From Pyrodictiaceae archaeon (GTDB lineage: Archaea > Thermoproteota > Thermoprotei_A > Sulfolobales > Pyrodictiaceae): a stretch of DNA of 37,164 nucleotides. The translations under genes were made by a program, and so were the position numbers. How positions within the stretch are numbered: position 1 is the stretch's first letter; every line of letters starts with the position of its first letter. The stretch is taken from assembly GCA_027046105.1 (NCBI GenBank), contig JALTZQ010000209.1, forward strand, positions 1-37,164, in the 5' to 3' direction. This document shows positions 1 to 8,176 of the stretch, in pieces. The notes beneath the pieces were generated by a model. It did no database searches and had not been told where the DNA came from. It worked only from the letters and a program-made list of their open reading frames with translations.

Positions 1-3
1 GTA

Positions 4-90
4 TTAGGTTGTTAACTGAGGTATATACCTCCAGCCTTCCATGTAGTAACCGGAATCATACATTGTGTCAGCTCTCAAGACCTTCTTCAT
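4..90 (-). CDS. possible 28-residue ORF downstream of the SDR gene
   Basis: An ATG at 90 opens a 28-codon frame ending in TAA at 4-6. The peptide is rich in Tyr and Met (contains YDSGYYMEGWRYIPQL). No Shine-Dalgarno sequence precedes the ATG and the frame is closed by a stop about 30 bases upstream. It could be a small protein, the tail of a decayed gene, or chance. A 14-bp palindrome lies inside it. I do not recognise it; confidence is low. Confidence 0.15.
   Translation of the reverse strand: MKKVLRADTMYDSGYYMEGWRYIPQLTT
18..31. repeat. 14-bp perfect palindrome with TATA core
   Basis: GAGGTATATACCTC reads the same on both strands. The TATATA core is promoter-like and the arms could bind a dimeric regulator. 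It sits at the window edge, so the gene it might serve cannot be seen. Confidence 0.4.
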
Positions 91-136
91 TGCGTGGTAT
101 TGGGCTCTGTAGGCGCGGGGTCATCAGCTCTGGAGA

Positions 137-871
137 CTAGAGTAGGGCGCCGCTTATTGTTAGTATGTCTCCGGTTACATATGGGTTTTCTATTGCGTCT
201 AGTACTAGTTTTGCTACTTCTTCGGGTGTTGCTAGTCTCTTGACGGGTATTTCTTCGGGTACCCATTCCTGGGGTGGTCCCCATGCATAGGCCATTCTTG
301 TGTTGACGCCGCCTGGAGCTACTGCGAAAACTCTTATGTTGTATTGTGCTAGTTCCTTGGCTAGTGATATTGTCCATGCGATTAGTGCTGCTTTGGCTGC
401 CGAGTAATGTGAGGCTAGGGGTTCAGGTCGGAGGCCTAGTACTGAGGATATGTTTACTATTACTCCTCTACGCTGCTTTATCATGTGATCTAGCGCTGCT
501 CTTGTTGTGTTCATTGAGCCGAAGACGTGTACTCGGAACATTTCTTGCCAGTCTCTTGGCTCCATGTCCTTGAATTCTTTTGGCTCAAGTATGCCCGCGT
601 TGTTGACCAACACGTCTATCCTGCCGAAGACTTTAATGACCTCGTCTATTAGTTTCTTAGCTTGCTGCCATTCACCTACATCCGCCTGGACCACCAAGGG
701 TTTTGCACCATACTGCTCCACTTCGTGTGCTGTCTTCTCAGCTTCTCCATGGCCCACAACATAGTTTATAACTACTGCCTGTGCACCGCGACGCGCTGCT
801 TCAATGGCTATTGCTCTACCTATACCACGACTCGACCCTGTCACAACAAAGACTGTGCCATGTACTCTCAT
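137..871 (-). CDS. SDR-family NAD(P)-dependent oxidoreductase (FabG-like)
   Basis: A 244-residue classical short-chain dehydrogenase/reductase of normal length. Visible motifs: TGSSRGIG (residues 11-18) for the nucleotide-binding Rossmann turn, NNAG (90-93), the catalytic serine region ISS (141-143), and YSAAK (156-160) with the Tyr-Lys pair. These indicate NAD(P)(H)-dependent oxidation or reduction of a hydroxyl/carbonyl substrate in the cytoplasm. The residue after beta-strand 2 is not clear enough to choose NADH or NADPH. The substrate cannot be told; FabG resemblance is generic, and archaea lack a bacterial-type fatty acid synthase. The ATG at 871 is preceded by GGGTGG seven bases upstream, which supports this start. 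It lies 142 bases downstream of the L15e gene on the same strand and could be cotranscribed with it. Confidence 0.88.
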   Translation of the reverse strand: MRVHGTVFVVTGSSRGIGRAIAIEAARRGAQAVVINYVVGHGEAEKTAHEVEQYGAKPLVVQADVGEWQQAKKLIDEVIKVFGRIDVLVNNAGILEPKEFKDMEPRDWQEMFRVHVFGSMNTTRAALDHMIKQRRGVIVNISSVLGLRPEPLASHYSAAKAALIAWTISLAKELAQYNIRVFAVAPGGVNTRMAYAWGPPQEWVPEEIPVKRLATPEEVAKLVLDAIENPYVTGDILTISGALL

Positions 872-1013
872 CTATACACCACCCTGGAATGAGATAGGAT
901 GTGAATTGGAAGTTCTGGGGGTAAAATTGGGTAAAGATGGGTACTATGGATACCGTTATATGGCGGTCCTTTGGGTTAAAACCGTGTCTTGCGCGCAGTG
1001 TATTGGTTTGGTC

Positions 1014-1694
1014 TTATTGTAGGTCTTCTTTGTGGTATTTTTCTCTTATCTCATCGGGTGCTATGAGGCGAGCGCCACGGTGTGCTTCGTGGCGTTTTCT
1101 GAGTTTACGCTCCTTCTGTTTCTTCTTCCACTTGTACTTGTGTGTGCCTCTCAGCCCTCTCGTCCTACGTAGGCCTCTCATCTTCTTGCCTGCGCTTGTT
1201 AGCCCTCTGAATACCCTACCACGATGCTGCTTCTCACATATCCATCCCAGGTCCTTGTCCTTGCATACTGCCGGGTGGTGTGGGTCTACGAGGATTACCT
1301 CATACCACTTGTATTCACCGTCCTCTGCAACGTAGTAGCTGTTTAGGACTTCCATGTTAGGATACTTCCTTGCTGCCCTCTCCTCTGCTATTAGTCGTGT
1401 AGACTTAGCTGGCGCGTAGCCGTAGACACCCATTCTCTTTGGTCTACGGCCTTTATTTGGTCTTGGCCTATTAAGACCTCCTTTCCTGACACGGACACGG
1501 ACAACTACTATGCCTTGTTTCGCCTTGTAGCCTAGGCTTCTTGCACGGTCGAGTCTTGTCGGCTTCTCGATACGTACTACTGTTGGTTGGCGACGCCACT
1601 CAATAAGCCTCTTCCGCCATAGTTGTGCCAGTTCTGGTATATCGTGGCGCTGCTTCCACTGCTCACGTAGATAGTGGTACATGCTTTTAGACAT
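1014..1694 (-). CDS. rpl15e: 50S ribosomal protein L15e
   Basis: A 226-residue very basic protein matching the archaeal/eukaryotic L15e family throughout. The N-terminus ([15 protein letters not shown]), the central VRVRVRKGG and [16 protein letters not shown] segments, and the C-terminal [18 protein letters not shown] region are typical. The protein is part of the large ribosomal subunit and binds 23S rRNA; it has no bacterial counterpart. The C-terminus runs about 30 residues past the Lys/Arg-rich block, a modest extension. The ATG at 1694 follows a purine-rich AGGGGAAGGGAAG stretch, so the start is secure. A TATA-like box about 55 bases upstream (1749-1756) suggests its own promoter with a leader of about 30 bases. 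Confidence 0.96.
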   Translation of the reverse strand: MSKSMYHYLREQWKQRHDIPELAQLWRKRLIEWRRQPTVVRIEKPTRLDRARSLGYKAKQGIVVVRVRVRKGGLNRPRPNKGRRPKRMGVYGYAPAKSTRLIAEERAARKYPNMEVLNSYYVAEDGEYKWYEVILVDPHHPAVCKDKDLGWICEKQHRGRVFRGLTSAGKKMRGLRRTRGLRGTHKYKWKKKQKERKLRKRHEAHRGARLIAPDEIREKYHKEDLQ

Positions 1695-1748
1695 TCTTCC
1701 CTTCCCCTACCTCAGCTACCTCGTAGAGAGGCCCATAGAAGAGGCAGC

Positions 1749-1756
1749 ATTTAAAC
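1749..1756 (-). promoter_or_regulatory. TATA box for the L15e gene
   Basis: On the minus strand this reads GTTTAAAT. A transcription start about 26 bases downstream would fall near 1726, leaving a leader of about 30 bases that carries the purine-rich ribosome binding site before the ATG at 1694. Confidence 0.4.
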
Positions 1757-1820
1757 AATAGGGTGGTCTTAAACCATTCGGTGAAAGAGAAGATCGCTAG
1801 GGAGTGATGATTTGTCCGCA

Positions 1821-3812
1821 TCACCGACGCTTTCGACTATGGGGGTGTGTGCCCCGACTGACCCTTGTCCGTGGAAGCTGCTTCTCCAATAACACTATCG
1901 TGTGTCTTGACAGTTTTGATGCCGAGGGGCAGGTGTGTACGCAAGTGCTACATGAAGTACATCTTGACGGGTCTACTGTATGTGGCGCTTTCATAGCGTT
2001 TTCGGGGCATGATGCAACACATATGCCGCAGCCATAACACTTTACGAGCATATAGAGAGGTTGAATAGTCTTAACGAATACAGCTATTATTTTTCTAGTC
2101 TTTGTCCAGCTCTTTGAGCAAACCTCAATCCTACTGTCACGGTGAATTATTATTGATACATCAGCCTCAGAGTCTTCCACGATGAGCTTATCCTTCGCCA
2201 TCCTGGTTTTATTATCGAGTCCCGTGGTTCTAAGTAGTTTCCTTAACATGTCTAGATTGATTCCTGGTGTATCTAGTTGTATAGTGTGGCAAGTTCCCTT
2301 ACGACTATACTCAAGACTGTGTCTCGCGTTTGATAGGAGCGTTTTCTGGATAACAATGTCCATGTTTATACCTAGCTTCTTGGCCAAATGGACTATCTCG
2401 CCTGGGAAGCTAAAGCGCCATCTCCAGAGACCGTAATCAACCCATTGTCTTGGAAGACTTCTCTCACGTGCGTAGCGGCTCAGATACTCTTCCCACCGGC
2501 TCCAGAGGCTAGGATGCGTCTTCTTCACGGTCTCGAGCTCTGATAGCCTACTGGCTGGGCAAAGATAGCATCCTATACGGTCGTAGCCTCTAAGGTAAAG
2601 GGGGTTTAAGGGTAGGTTCTCACGGTTTATATACAGGAATACGTCAAGACTAGTCCAGTACTGTATTGGAGCAGCTATCAAGTCTTCAAGACCAGTTGAC
2701 GCAGATGGAGCGAGCTGGCCTGCTTGTGCACGCTGTGTGGATTCATAGCCTCTCTGTCCAGTTATAGTCACAAGCCTCTCCATAACGAAGGGTTTGAGTT
2801 GGCGTGCGAGTGGGGCGAGCTTTACGACCTTACAACACCACCTGTAGTCTCTTGCAGGTGGTCCATAGATGTGTAGGGCTTTCCAGAAGGAATCACCTGC
2901 TGCTATCCATCTTGTCTTGAGTCCTAGCTTTTGGCTCAGCTTTTCAGCGGTTTCAATAGTCTCGGGGAACTCAAGACCTGTGTCGAGAAAATATGCTTCA
3001 CGTATTCCTGCCTTGACTGCAAGGGCTGCTGCCACACTACTATCCTTACCACCACTTATGGCTATCATTGCCCTACCCATACGTTTAACCTTTAAAAGGA
3101 ATTCTATGGCGCTGGCTTCTAGCTTTTCCAGCCTCTCTCGATTAGCCTCTAGAACTATGCGTAGACTGGTAGGTCGTGGCTTAATTTCTACTCTCTTACG
3201 CGGGGTCCAGACCTTTAAAACTCGTAGAGCACCAGTAGAGAGTTTCTTAGCAACGCCATAACCATTTCTACCACGGAGAGCAACATAGCCATCGTCTTCT
3301 GGTAGTTCAGCTTCAACTAGCTCGTTTGGCTCAATAATTTGGCCCGCACCCAGGCTCTTTCCTACTACTGCGTATGGTCCAAGCTGCTCATCTACAACGA
3401 GCTTAGCGCCATAATAGTCTGGTTTAAACACCCATTTACGCTTCACGATGTCAAAGAGGAGAACACCTACAACATGCCCATCAACTATTACTGCCTCAGC
3501 TGCATCTATGGCTTGAATACGATTGAAAAGCACAAATGCTCCATCGGGAAATACCCGTCTAGTAAACTCTTTGCCAACGCTATTGCTGGCTGCCTCACGG
3601 ACAATACTAAAGTCATGCCCCATTGCCGGCCTCACATCGCCTGGTGGGGCAAGATGTTCTACTCTATCAACTAGTGTACCGCATAGAGGGCACGTGGTTC
3701 TATCCAGTACTGGAACGCCGCATTCCCTACACCAGCCTAGCCGCGGAAGATATCTACGATACACTCTTGTCGCAGCAAGACCCTTTAGCCTACCTGGCAC
3801 ACTCCTTAACAC
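1821..3812 (-). CDS. PAPS-reductase-family protein with zinc ribbon, PUA-like domain and ferredoxin tail
   Basis: A 663-residue multidomain protein. In order: an N-terminal zinc ribbon (C28, C31, C41, C44); a PUA-like segment (about 65-190); a PP-loop ATPase/PAPS reductase domain (about 240-480) with the pyrophosphate loop SGGKDSS at 253-259; and a C-terminal 2[4Fe-4S] ferredoxin (C592/595/598/602 and C618/621/624/628). The reductase domain also has a CC pair (326-327) and CxxC (415-418), the spacing by which assimilatory APS reductases hold a [4Fe-4S] cluster. The usual C-terminal catalytic Cys (KECGIH type) is not visible. Archaeal homologues are commonly labelled phosphoadenosine phosphosulfate reductase, but the zinc ribbon and PUA-like parts hint at an RNA or tRNA thiolation role instead; the substrate is uncertain. 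GTG at 3812 is taken as start; GTG at 3800, with GAGGTG nine bases upstream, is equally plausible. Confidence 0.8.
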   Translation of the reverse strand: MLRSVPGRLKGLAATRVYRRYLPRLGWCRECGVPVLDRTTCPLCGTLVDRVEHLAPPGDVRPAMGHDFSIVREAASNSVGKEFTRRVFPDGAFVLFNRIQAIDAAEAVIVDGHVVGVLLFDIVKRKWVFKPDYYGAKLVVDEQLGPYAVVGKSLGAGQIIEPNELVEAELPEDDGYVALRGRNGYGVAKKLSTGALRVLKVWTPRKRVEIKPRPTSLRIVLEANRERLEKLEASAIEFLLKVKRMGRAMIAISGGKDSSVAAALAVKAGIREAYFLDTGLEFPETIETAEKLSQKLGLKTRWIAAGDSFWKALHIYGPPARDYRWCCKVVKLAPLARQLKPFVMERLVTITGQRGYESTQRAQAGQLAPSASTGLEDLIAAPIQYWTSLDVFLYINRENLPLNPLYLRGYDRIGCYLCPASRLSELETVKKTHPSLWSRWEEYLSRYARERSLPRQWVDYGLWRWRFSFPGEIVHLAKKLGINMDIVIQKTLLSNARHSLEYSRKGTCHTIQLDTPGINLDMLRKLLRTTGLDNKTRMAKDKLIVEDSEADVSIIIHRDSRIEVCSKSWTKTRKIIAVFVKTIQPLYMLVKCYGCGICVASCPENAMKAPHTVDPSRCTSCSTCVHTCPSASKLSRHTIVLLEKQLPRTRVSRGTHPHSRKRR

Positions 3813-3869
3813 CTCAACCCATGATCTAGCCCCCTTATCATTCTATTTCTTAGTTCGGGGTCACACTAC

Positions 3870-3910
3870 ATCATGCTATTGATAGAGGTAGACCCAAAAT
3901 ATATCATGCT
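3870..3910. promoter_or_regulatory. divergent control region: direct repeat ATCATGCT and minus-strand TATA box
   Basis: ATCATGCT occurs at 3870-3877 and again at 3903-3910, a 33-base period (about three helical turns). Between them lies a minus-strand TATA box (ATATATTTT, forward 3896-3904) facing the PAPS-reductase-family gene. The arrangement could be a binding site pair for a regulator shared by both divergent genes. That role is inferred. Confidence 0.35.
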
Positions 3911-3919
3911 TCAGAAGAC

Positions 3920-3928
3920 TATTTTATA
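3920..3928 (+). promoter_or_regulatory. TATA box for the sugar isomerase-like gene
   Basis: TATTTTATA is centred about 20 bases before the ATG at 3944. No ribosome binding site precedes that ATG. This fits a leaderless or nearly leaderless transcript, as is common for first genes in crenarchaea. Confidence 0.45.
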
Positions 3929-3943
3929 GCAAGGACCCATACT

Positions 3944-4762
3944 ATGACGGGTCTAGCTGTCTCTACGCTACTCTTCTTGGGCCTTGATCCCGCAGTAACC
4001 ATTAGGGTTTTCGCTGAGCTAGGGTTAAGCGATGTTGATGTTAACTTCGAGAGCATTCATTACCTGCAATACCCCATGAGCTCCATCAAGTCAGTATATG
4101 AGGCAGTTCTTAGGGAGGCTAATAAAGCCGGGATTCGGGTTAGATCCCTACATATGCCCTATGAAGAGTATTTCCTGGGTTCACTATCAATTGGTCTAGA
4201 TAGGGTCAAGGACCAGATAGTTGATTTGATAACTGTTGCTGCAAGACACTATGTTGATTATATTGTCTTTCACCCATTTAGTAGGAGAGTACTGGACAGA
4301 AATGTCCATGACATTGTAGAGAAGCTATTCTCCCAGATAGCACATGTAGCCGAAGATCACGGAATTGTCATTGCCTTAGAGAATACTACATCGTCTAAAC
4401 CATGGAACCGCGTCGAAGAAGTCTATAGGCTCGTCTCCCGCATAAGCCATAAGTACGTGAAAATGTGTCTCGATACTGGCCATGCAAACTACAATGGCTA
4501 TAATGTGCCTAAACTACTAGAAACTTATGGTGACCAGATAGCAATACTACACATCCACGATAACGATGGTAGGATAGACGCACATCGCATACCAGGTGCG
4601 GGTACCATAGATTGGCTAGAATTTTCAAAAAACCTGCATGGGCTGGATGCACTAGCTGTTATAGAGGTACTATGCAATGCTAAGAAAGAGCCTTGTCACG
4701 CTAGAACTCTTCTCTCACATAACACGGTCAAAGCCATAGTGGAGGGATGGAGAAGAAAATAA
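3944..4762 (+). CDS. sugar phosphate isomerase/epimerase family (xylose isomerase-like TIM barrel)
   Basis: A 272-residue TIM-barrel protein of the AP endonuclease 2/xylose isomerase-like superfamily. The metal-binding pattern is visible: E146 in ALENTTSS, D177 and H180 in LDTGHAN, H203/H205 in LHIHDNDG, and H214 in the DAHRIPGAGTIDW block that closes the barrel. Members either isomerise sugars or cleave abasic-site DNA (endonuclease IV). The length and the HRIPGAGTIDW ending are closer to the sugar isomerase/epimerase branch, but Nfo-type activity cannot be excluded by reading. It is transcribed divergently from the PAPS-reductase-family gene and convergently with the gene at 4914, with a possible terminator hairpin between. 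Confidence 0.8.
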   Translation: MTGLAVSTLLFLGLDPAVTIRVFAELGLSDVDVNFESIHYLQYPMSSIKSVYEAVLREANKAGIRVRSLHMPYEEYFLGSLSIGLDRVKDQIVDLITVAARHYVDYIVFHPFSRRVLDRNVHDIVEKLFSQIAHVAEDHGIVIALENTTSSKPWNRVEEVYRLVSRISHKYVKMCLDTGHANYNGYNVPKLLETYGDQIAILHIHDNDGRIDAHRIPGAGTIDWLEFSKNLHGLDALAVIEVLCNAKKEPCHARTLLSHNTVKAIVEGWRRK

Positions 4763-4879
4763 GGACTGTGCCAAACACCTACATAATTCATGGCCGTTGA
4801 GGACTGCCGAGTTCGCTTAGAACGTGTAGGGATGCTGAAGGAGAAATCGTACCCGCCCCCTGCCGAGGCACACACTAAA

Positions 4880-4907
4880 CACTGGGAGAATCCCCGTGGT
4901 TTATTTG
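4880..4907 (+). terminator. hairpin followed by T-rich tract
   Basis: CAC-T-GGGA, loop GAA, TCCC-C-GTG (4880-4898) forms a seven-pair stem with one mismatch, followed by GTTTATTTG. It lies 118 bases after the isomerase-like gene, between two convergent genes. It resembles an intrinsic terminator. Archaeal termination depends mainly on the T-run, so the stem may be incidental. Confidence 0.3.
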
Positions 4908-4913
4908 CTAGTC

Positions 4914-5249
4914 TTAGCTCTCTAATGTGAGAGTACGTTCTATTGCAAGTTTAGCTATTGCTGCAAGAAGCTTCTTCTTAGACTTTAGCTTCTCTACTAG
5001 GTCTTTCTCATTCTTTGCAAAAACGTAGAGGCCAAAGGGTGTATAGAAGATGTAGTTACAGCTCCAGTAATTTATCGATACTGCTTCTTGTGGCACAGCC
5101 TTCGCATATACCCAGTCCTTGTAGCTTGAGAGTGCTATTAAGGTTGCTGTATCACCATCTTTACAAACTAGGAGTGTGCAATCACTTGTGTGTTCCAGTT
5201 CCACTACCTTTTCACAGATTCCTTTCATTACCTCAACAATCTCCTTCAA
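4914..5249 (-). CDS. conserved-looking small protein of unknown function at the end of the kor operon
   Basis: A 111-residue soluble, mixed charge protein with no signal peptide or membrane segment. I do not recognise the family. Its middle has several aromatic residues (INYWSCNYIFYTPFGLYVF) and the C-terminal half is Lys-rich and helical (NEKDLVEKLKSKKKLLAAIAKLAIER). The TTG at 5249 begins 13 bases after the korC stop; an ATG at 5228 preceded by GAGGT is an alternative start giving 104 residues. Position suggests cotranscription with the oxidoreductase operon, perhaps as an accessory factor. That is inferred from location only. Confidence 0.6.
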   Translation of the reverse strand: MKEIVEVMKGICEKVVELEHTSDCTLLVCKDGDTATLIALSSYKDWVYAKAVPQEAVSINYWSCNYIFYTPFGLYVFAKNEKDLVEKLKSKKKLLAAIAKLAIERTLTLES

Positions 5250-5262
5250 GACTACTTCAGCC

Positions 5263-5841
5263 CTATCTCTTCCTAGGGAGTTCTATGGGATGTTTCTCTA
5301 AGTTCTCACGTGCATAACGATAGCCTTCATCAAAGGCCTTAAGGTTTACGTTTTTCCAGCGCGGATTAACTACAGTCTCAATAGTTTTCTTCATCGAATC
5401 CGGCCTTACCAGGCCTGTTACAAAGCTTAGCACACCCAGCATGAAGACATTTGCTACACGTGGATTACCTACACGTTGTTCTGCAAGCCTAGTGAAAGGT
5501 ATCTGTATAATGTATGGCCATTCCCGTGCGGGTTTATCTATGAATGTCGAGTCCAGTATTACTAGTTTTGCTTGTGGATCCACGAGATCAGCATAGGCAT
5601 ACATCTGGTCCTTATACATGAAGATAGCTATATCCGCTTTGCGAACTTTTATTAAGTCAACATCCTCTTGGCTAGCAAATACGATTAGGTCTGAGCGTGA
5701 GAAGCCTCCACGGGTCTCAGCACTATAAGTTTCACTGTTAACAACATAGTATCCTTCTTCAATTAATGCTCTTCCTAGCAAGTATCCAGTCAATAATATA
5801 CCTTGGCCTCCACGACCTGCAATTATTATTTCAAGCCTCAT
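5263..5841 (-). CDS. korC: 2-oxoacid:ferredoxin oxidoreductase, gamma subunit
   Basis: About 192 residues from the ATG at 5841. The N-terminus MRLEIIIAGRGGQGILLTG carries the GRGGQG motif of the gamma domain of pyruvate/2-oxoglutarate:ferredoxin oxidoreductases, followed by the typical SETYSAETRGGFSRSDLIV segment. The gamma subunit helps form the CoA-dependent oxidative decarboxylation complex with KorA, KorB and KorD. The ATG overlaps the korB stop as ATGA (5838-5841) and has GGAGGTG nine bases upstream. A GTG four codons earlier lies inside that ribosome binding site and is therefore unlikely to be used. It is the last recognised member of the six-gene operon that starts with sucC. Confidence 0.92.
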   Translation of the reverse strand: MRLEIIIAGRGGQGILLTGYLLGRALIEEGYYVVNSETYSAETRGGFSRSDLIVFASQEDVDLIKVRKADIAIFMYKDQMYAYADLVDPQAKLVILDSTFIDKPAREWPYIIQIPFTRLAEQRVGNPRVANVFMLGVLSFVTGLVRPDSMKKTIETVVNPRWKNVNLKAFDEGYRYARENLEKHPIELPRKR

Positions 5842-6728
5842 TGTGTAGCCCACCTCCGTTCTGGTAGTTTACTACACCACTCATAGTTGTATAGTTCGCA
5901 GAGACGCTCCATGTAGCCGGGTTCATCCTTGTCTACAAAGACGCCTAGAGTTATTTCATTATTCCAATCATACCTTATCTCGTCAAGAGAGCGGGGCTTT
6001 CGTATCCTCACAACCTTCTTAAGTCTATCGTATAGTTCTGCTGGGCTTCGAAATCCTATGTGGCGGCCAAATATTTCTGGACATATTGATAGTACCTCTA
6101 TGAACCGGAAGCCTCTACGCGGAAGAGCTCTTTTAATCGATTCCTCTATATGTACCGGGTAATGTATACTCCAGCGTGCAACATAGTTTGGTTGAAGTGA
6201 TGCAACTAGTTTCGCAGTATCTATGGGCCTTTCAGGATTACCCCTTGGCGTCGTCGTGCTATATGCTTTAGTAGGTGTTGTTGGTGCTACTTGACCACCA
6301 GTGAGTGCATAATTGAAGTTATTAACCATTATAACTAGCATGTCAAAGTTTCGCCTAGCTGCATGCAATAAATGATTACCACCAATACCAACTATGTCGC
6401 CATCACCGCTAAATACTATTGGCACTAACATTGGATTGCCAAGTTTTACACCAGTGGCATAAGCTATTGGTCTTCCATGAGGAGTGTGAGCACCATCTAG
6501 TCTCACATAACCCGCTGTACGACCTGTACAACCTATACCAGAAATGAAAACGATATCCTTCCTATTTATCACACCGCGTGCTTCCAGATTTTTGAGGGCT
6601 CTTAGAAACGAGTATAATACTATCCCTATGCCACAACCAGGACACCATATATGAGGTAGACGCTCAGTCCTTAACAGATCGTCAACTGGATGGGCGAACT
6701 GTCTACTAACAGGCCGTTGACCCATCAT
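5838..6728 (-). CDS. korB: 2-oxoacid:ferredoxin oxidoreductase, beta subunit (thiamine diphosphate-binding)
   Basis: A 296-residue beta subunit. Cysteines C29 and C32 (HIWCPGCGIG) and C67 (SGIGCTGR) are those expected for a [4Fe-4S] cluster near the active site. The thiamine diphosphate motif GDGD...NN is seen at 108-111 and 136-137, followed by YALTGGQ. The enzyme oxidises a 2-oxoacid with CoA, passing electrons to ferredoxin, or runs in reverse as a carboxylase. Context with sucCD argues for 2-oxoglutarate. The ATG at 6728, or the adjacent one at 6725, follows GGAGGG nine bases upstream and overlaps the korA stop as ATGA. Confidence 0.93.
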   Translation of the reverse strand: MMGQRPVSRQFAHPVDDLLRTERLPHIWCPGCGIGIVLYSFLRALKNLEARGVINRKDIVFISGIGCTGRTAGYVRLDGAHTPHGRPIAYATGVKLGNPMLVPIVFSGDGDIVGIGGNHLLHAARRNFDMLVIMVNNFNYALTGGQVAPTTPTKAYSTTTPRGNPERPIDTAKLVASLQPNYVARWSIHYPVHIEESIKRALPRRGFRFIEVLSICPEIFGRHIGFRSPAELYDRLKKVVRIRKPRSLDEIRYDWNNEITLGVFVDKDEPGYMERLCELYNYEWCSKLPERRWATQ

Positions 6729-7870
6729 AAGCTAATACCCTCCTTCTCCATATACTCTTCTATTTCGTCAGGACCCGGGAGCTCGGGTGAAACAATAGGT
6801 ACAAACTCGACCCTCTTGCCGCGACTACCAAGTATACGTGCGACCTCAAGGTAGAGCTGGCCCAGGTTCATCTCCATTACTACTATTTTCTCTACATTCT
6901 CAGCAGCTTTGACAAGACCCTCTTCGTCAAGCGGCCACAGACTCTTTGGCCTCCATAACCCAACACGATGCCCCTTTCTTCTCTTCTCCTTGACAAGTGC
7001 AAGCGCTGAGCGAGCAAGTGAGCCAAAGGCTACAACGAGCGTCTCAGCGTCTTCTACGCCATAGCTTGCACTAGATACCACTATCCCACGGTTTTTGTCT
7101 ATCTTTGCTACAAGCCTCTTTACCAACTCCTCATACTTTTTCCTATCCGTTGTATAATACCCTCGCTCGTCATGAACTAGGCTTTCAGCAAATACGGCAT
7201 AACCCTCTCCATAAAATGCCATTGGGGGTACTAGGTCTTCAGGATCTGGCTCGAATGGCTTAAACTCGCCTGGAGGCTTATTGGGCTTTTTACGGTCAGC
7301 TAGCTTGATTTCACCAGGTTCATGAATAAGCGTTAACTCACGAGTATGCGCTATAACTGCATCAGCAAGGACTATTACGGGTACACGGAGTCTCCATGCA
7401 ACATCAAAAGCCTTAAGCGTTAGATCATATGCTTCCTGAACACTCCATGGCGCATAAACTACAATACCGTAGTGGCCGTGGCTAGCCCATCTAGACTGCA
7501 TTACATCGCCTTGGCCAGTACCAGTGGCTATACCAGTACTTGGCCCTGCCCTCATGTTATAGACTATCACTATGGGTGCTTCAAGCATGACGGCGAAGCC
7601 AATTCCCTCAGCCATTAGACTGAATCCTGGACCACTAGTAGCTGTCATTGATTTGGCGCCGGCATACGCCGCAGCTACAATGGCGTTTATTGATGCAATC
7701 TCGTCTTCGGCTTGAAAGACTATGCCACCATAATCTGGCAGTTTCTCGGCAAGATACTCGAAGAGATCGCTTGCAGGTGTTATAGGGTATCCTATGAATA
7801 CCTTCAGGCCAGCCACTATCGCTGCTTCCGCCATAGCCTGGTTGCCCGTGAGGAATTCTCTCCTAGCCAT
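6725..7870 (-). CDS. korA: 2-oxoacid:ferredoxin oxidoreductase, alpha subunit
   Basis: A 381-residue alpha subunit. The YPITPASD motif (28-35) is the family signature near the thiamine diphosphate and 2-oxoacid site. It is followed by EDEIASINAIVAAAYAG and the TSGPGFSLMAEGIG stretch. Unlike Sulfolobus two-subunit enzymes, gamma is not fused here, so this is the four-subunit (alpha, beta, gamma, delta) architecture. The region from about 270 onward (VVAFGSLARSALALVKEKRRKG) is the CoA-binding domain III. The ATG at 7870 has GGGTG eight bases upstream. It lies 18 bases after korD and overlaps korB. Close paralogues act on pyruvate or branched-chain 2-oxoacids; 2-oxoglutarate is inferred from the neighbouring succinyl-CoA synthetase genes. 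Confidence 0.93.
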   Translation of the reverse strand: MARREFLTGNQAMAEAAIVAGLKVFIGYPITPASDLFEYLAEKLPDYGGIVFQAEDEIASINAIVAAAYAGAKSMTATSGPGFSLMAEGIGFAVMLEAPIVIVYNMRAGPSTGIATGTGQGDVMQSRWASHGHYGIVVYAPWSVQEAYDLTLKAFDVAWRLRVPVIVLADAVIAHTRELTLIHEPGEIKLADRKKPNKPPGEFKPFEPDPEDLVPPMAFYGEGYAVFAESLVHDERGYYTTDRKKYEELVKRLVAKIDKNRGIVVSSASYGVEDAETLVVAFGSLARSALALVKEKRRKGHRVGLWRPKSLWPLDEEGLVKAAENVEKIVVMEMNLGQLYLEVARILGSRGKRVEFVPIVSPELPGPDEIEEYMEKEGISL

Positions 7871-7888
7871 GTTGGCTGCACCCTGGGC

Positions 7889-8176
7889 TTACGGTGTTAT
7901 CTCTTCTACCTCATCACTAGACCAGACAATAACTCCTTTTGGTTCACCATTGACTGCGGGCTCAATTGCTATGACGAAGTCCGGGCACGTGAATTCACAC
8001 ATCTTGCAACCAACACAATCTTGTGGACGTGCAGGTACGGTTACGCGAAAACCTCTACGATTCTGTCTAGGCCCAGTCTCCAATACATTCTTGGGACACA
8101 CGTGTATGCATAGACCACACTCTTTACACCTATCAGCAATAATTGTTATGGTGTAGGCACGCCGTCTTATACTCAC
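7889..8176 (-). CDS. korD: 2-oxoacid:ferredoxin oxidoreductase, delta subunit (2[4Fe-4S] ferredoxin)
   Basis: A 95-residue ferredoxin-like subunit with two complete CxxCxxCxxxC sets: C17/20/23/27 and C54/57/60/64. It carries electrons from the catalytic alpha-beta pair to free ferredoxin. The 26-residue insert between the clusters, with paired Arg, is usual for Kor/Por delta subunits. Translation starts at GTG (8176), sharing GTGA with the sucD stop, which indicates translational coupling in the sucCD-korDABC operon. Confidence 0.93.
   Translation of the reverse strand: MSIRRRAYTITIIADRCKECGLCIHVCPKNVLETGPRQNRRGFRVTVPARPQDCVGCKMCEFTCPDFVIAIEPAVNGEPKGVIVWSSDEVEEITP

Noticed and set aside
1804..1860. 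C/D box-like pattern (GTGATGA ... CTGA) over the end of the PAPS-reductase-family gene
   Set aside because: It is antisense to a coding end, has a mismatched D' box and no clear C' box. Likely chance.
5841..5853. GTG at 5853 as korC start
   Set aside because: It lies inside the GGAGGTG ribosome binding site of the ATG at 5841, which overlaps the korB stop in the standard ATGA manner.
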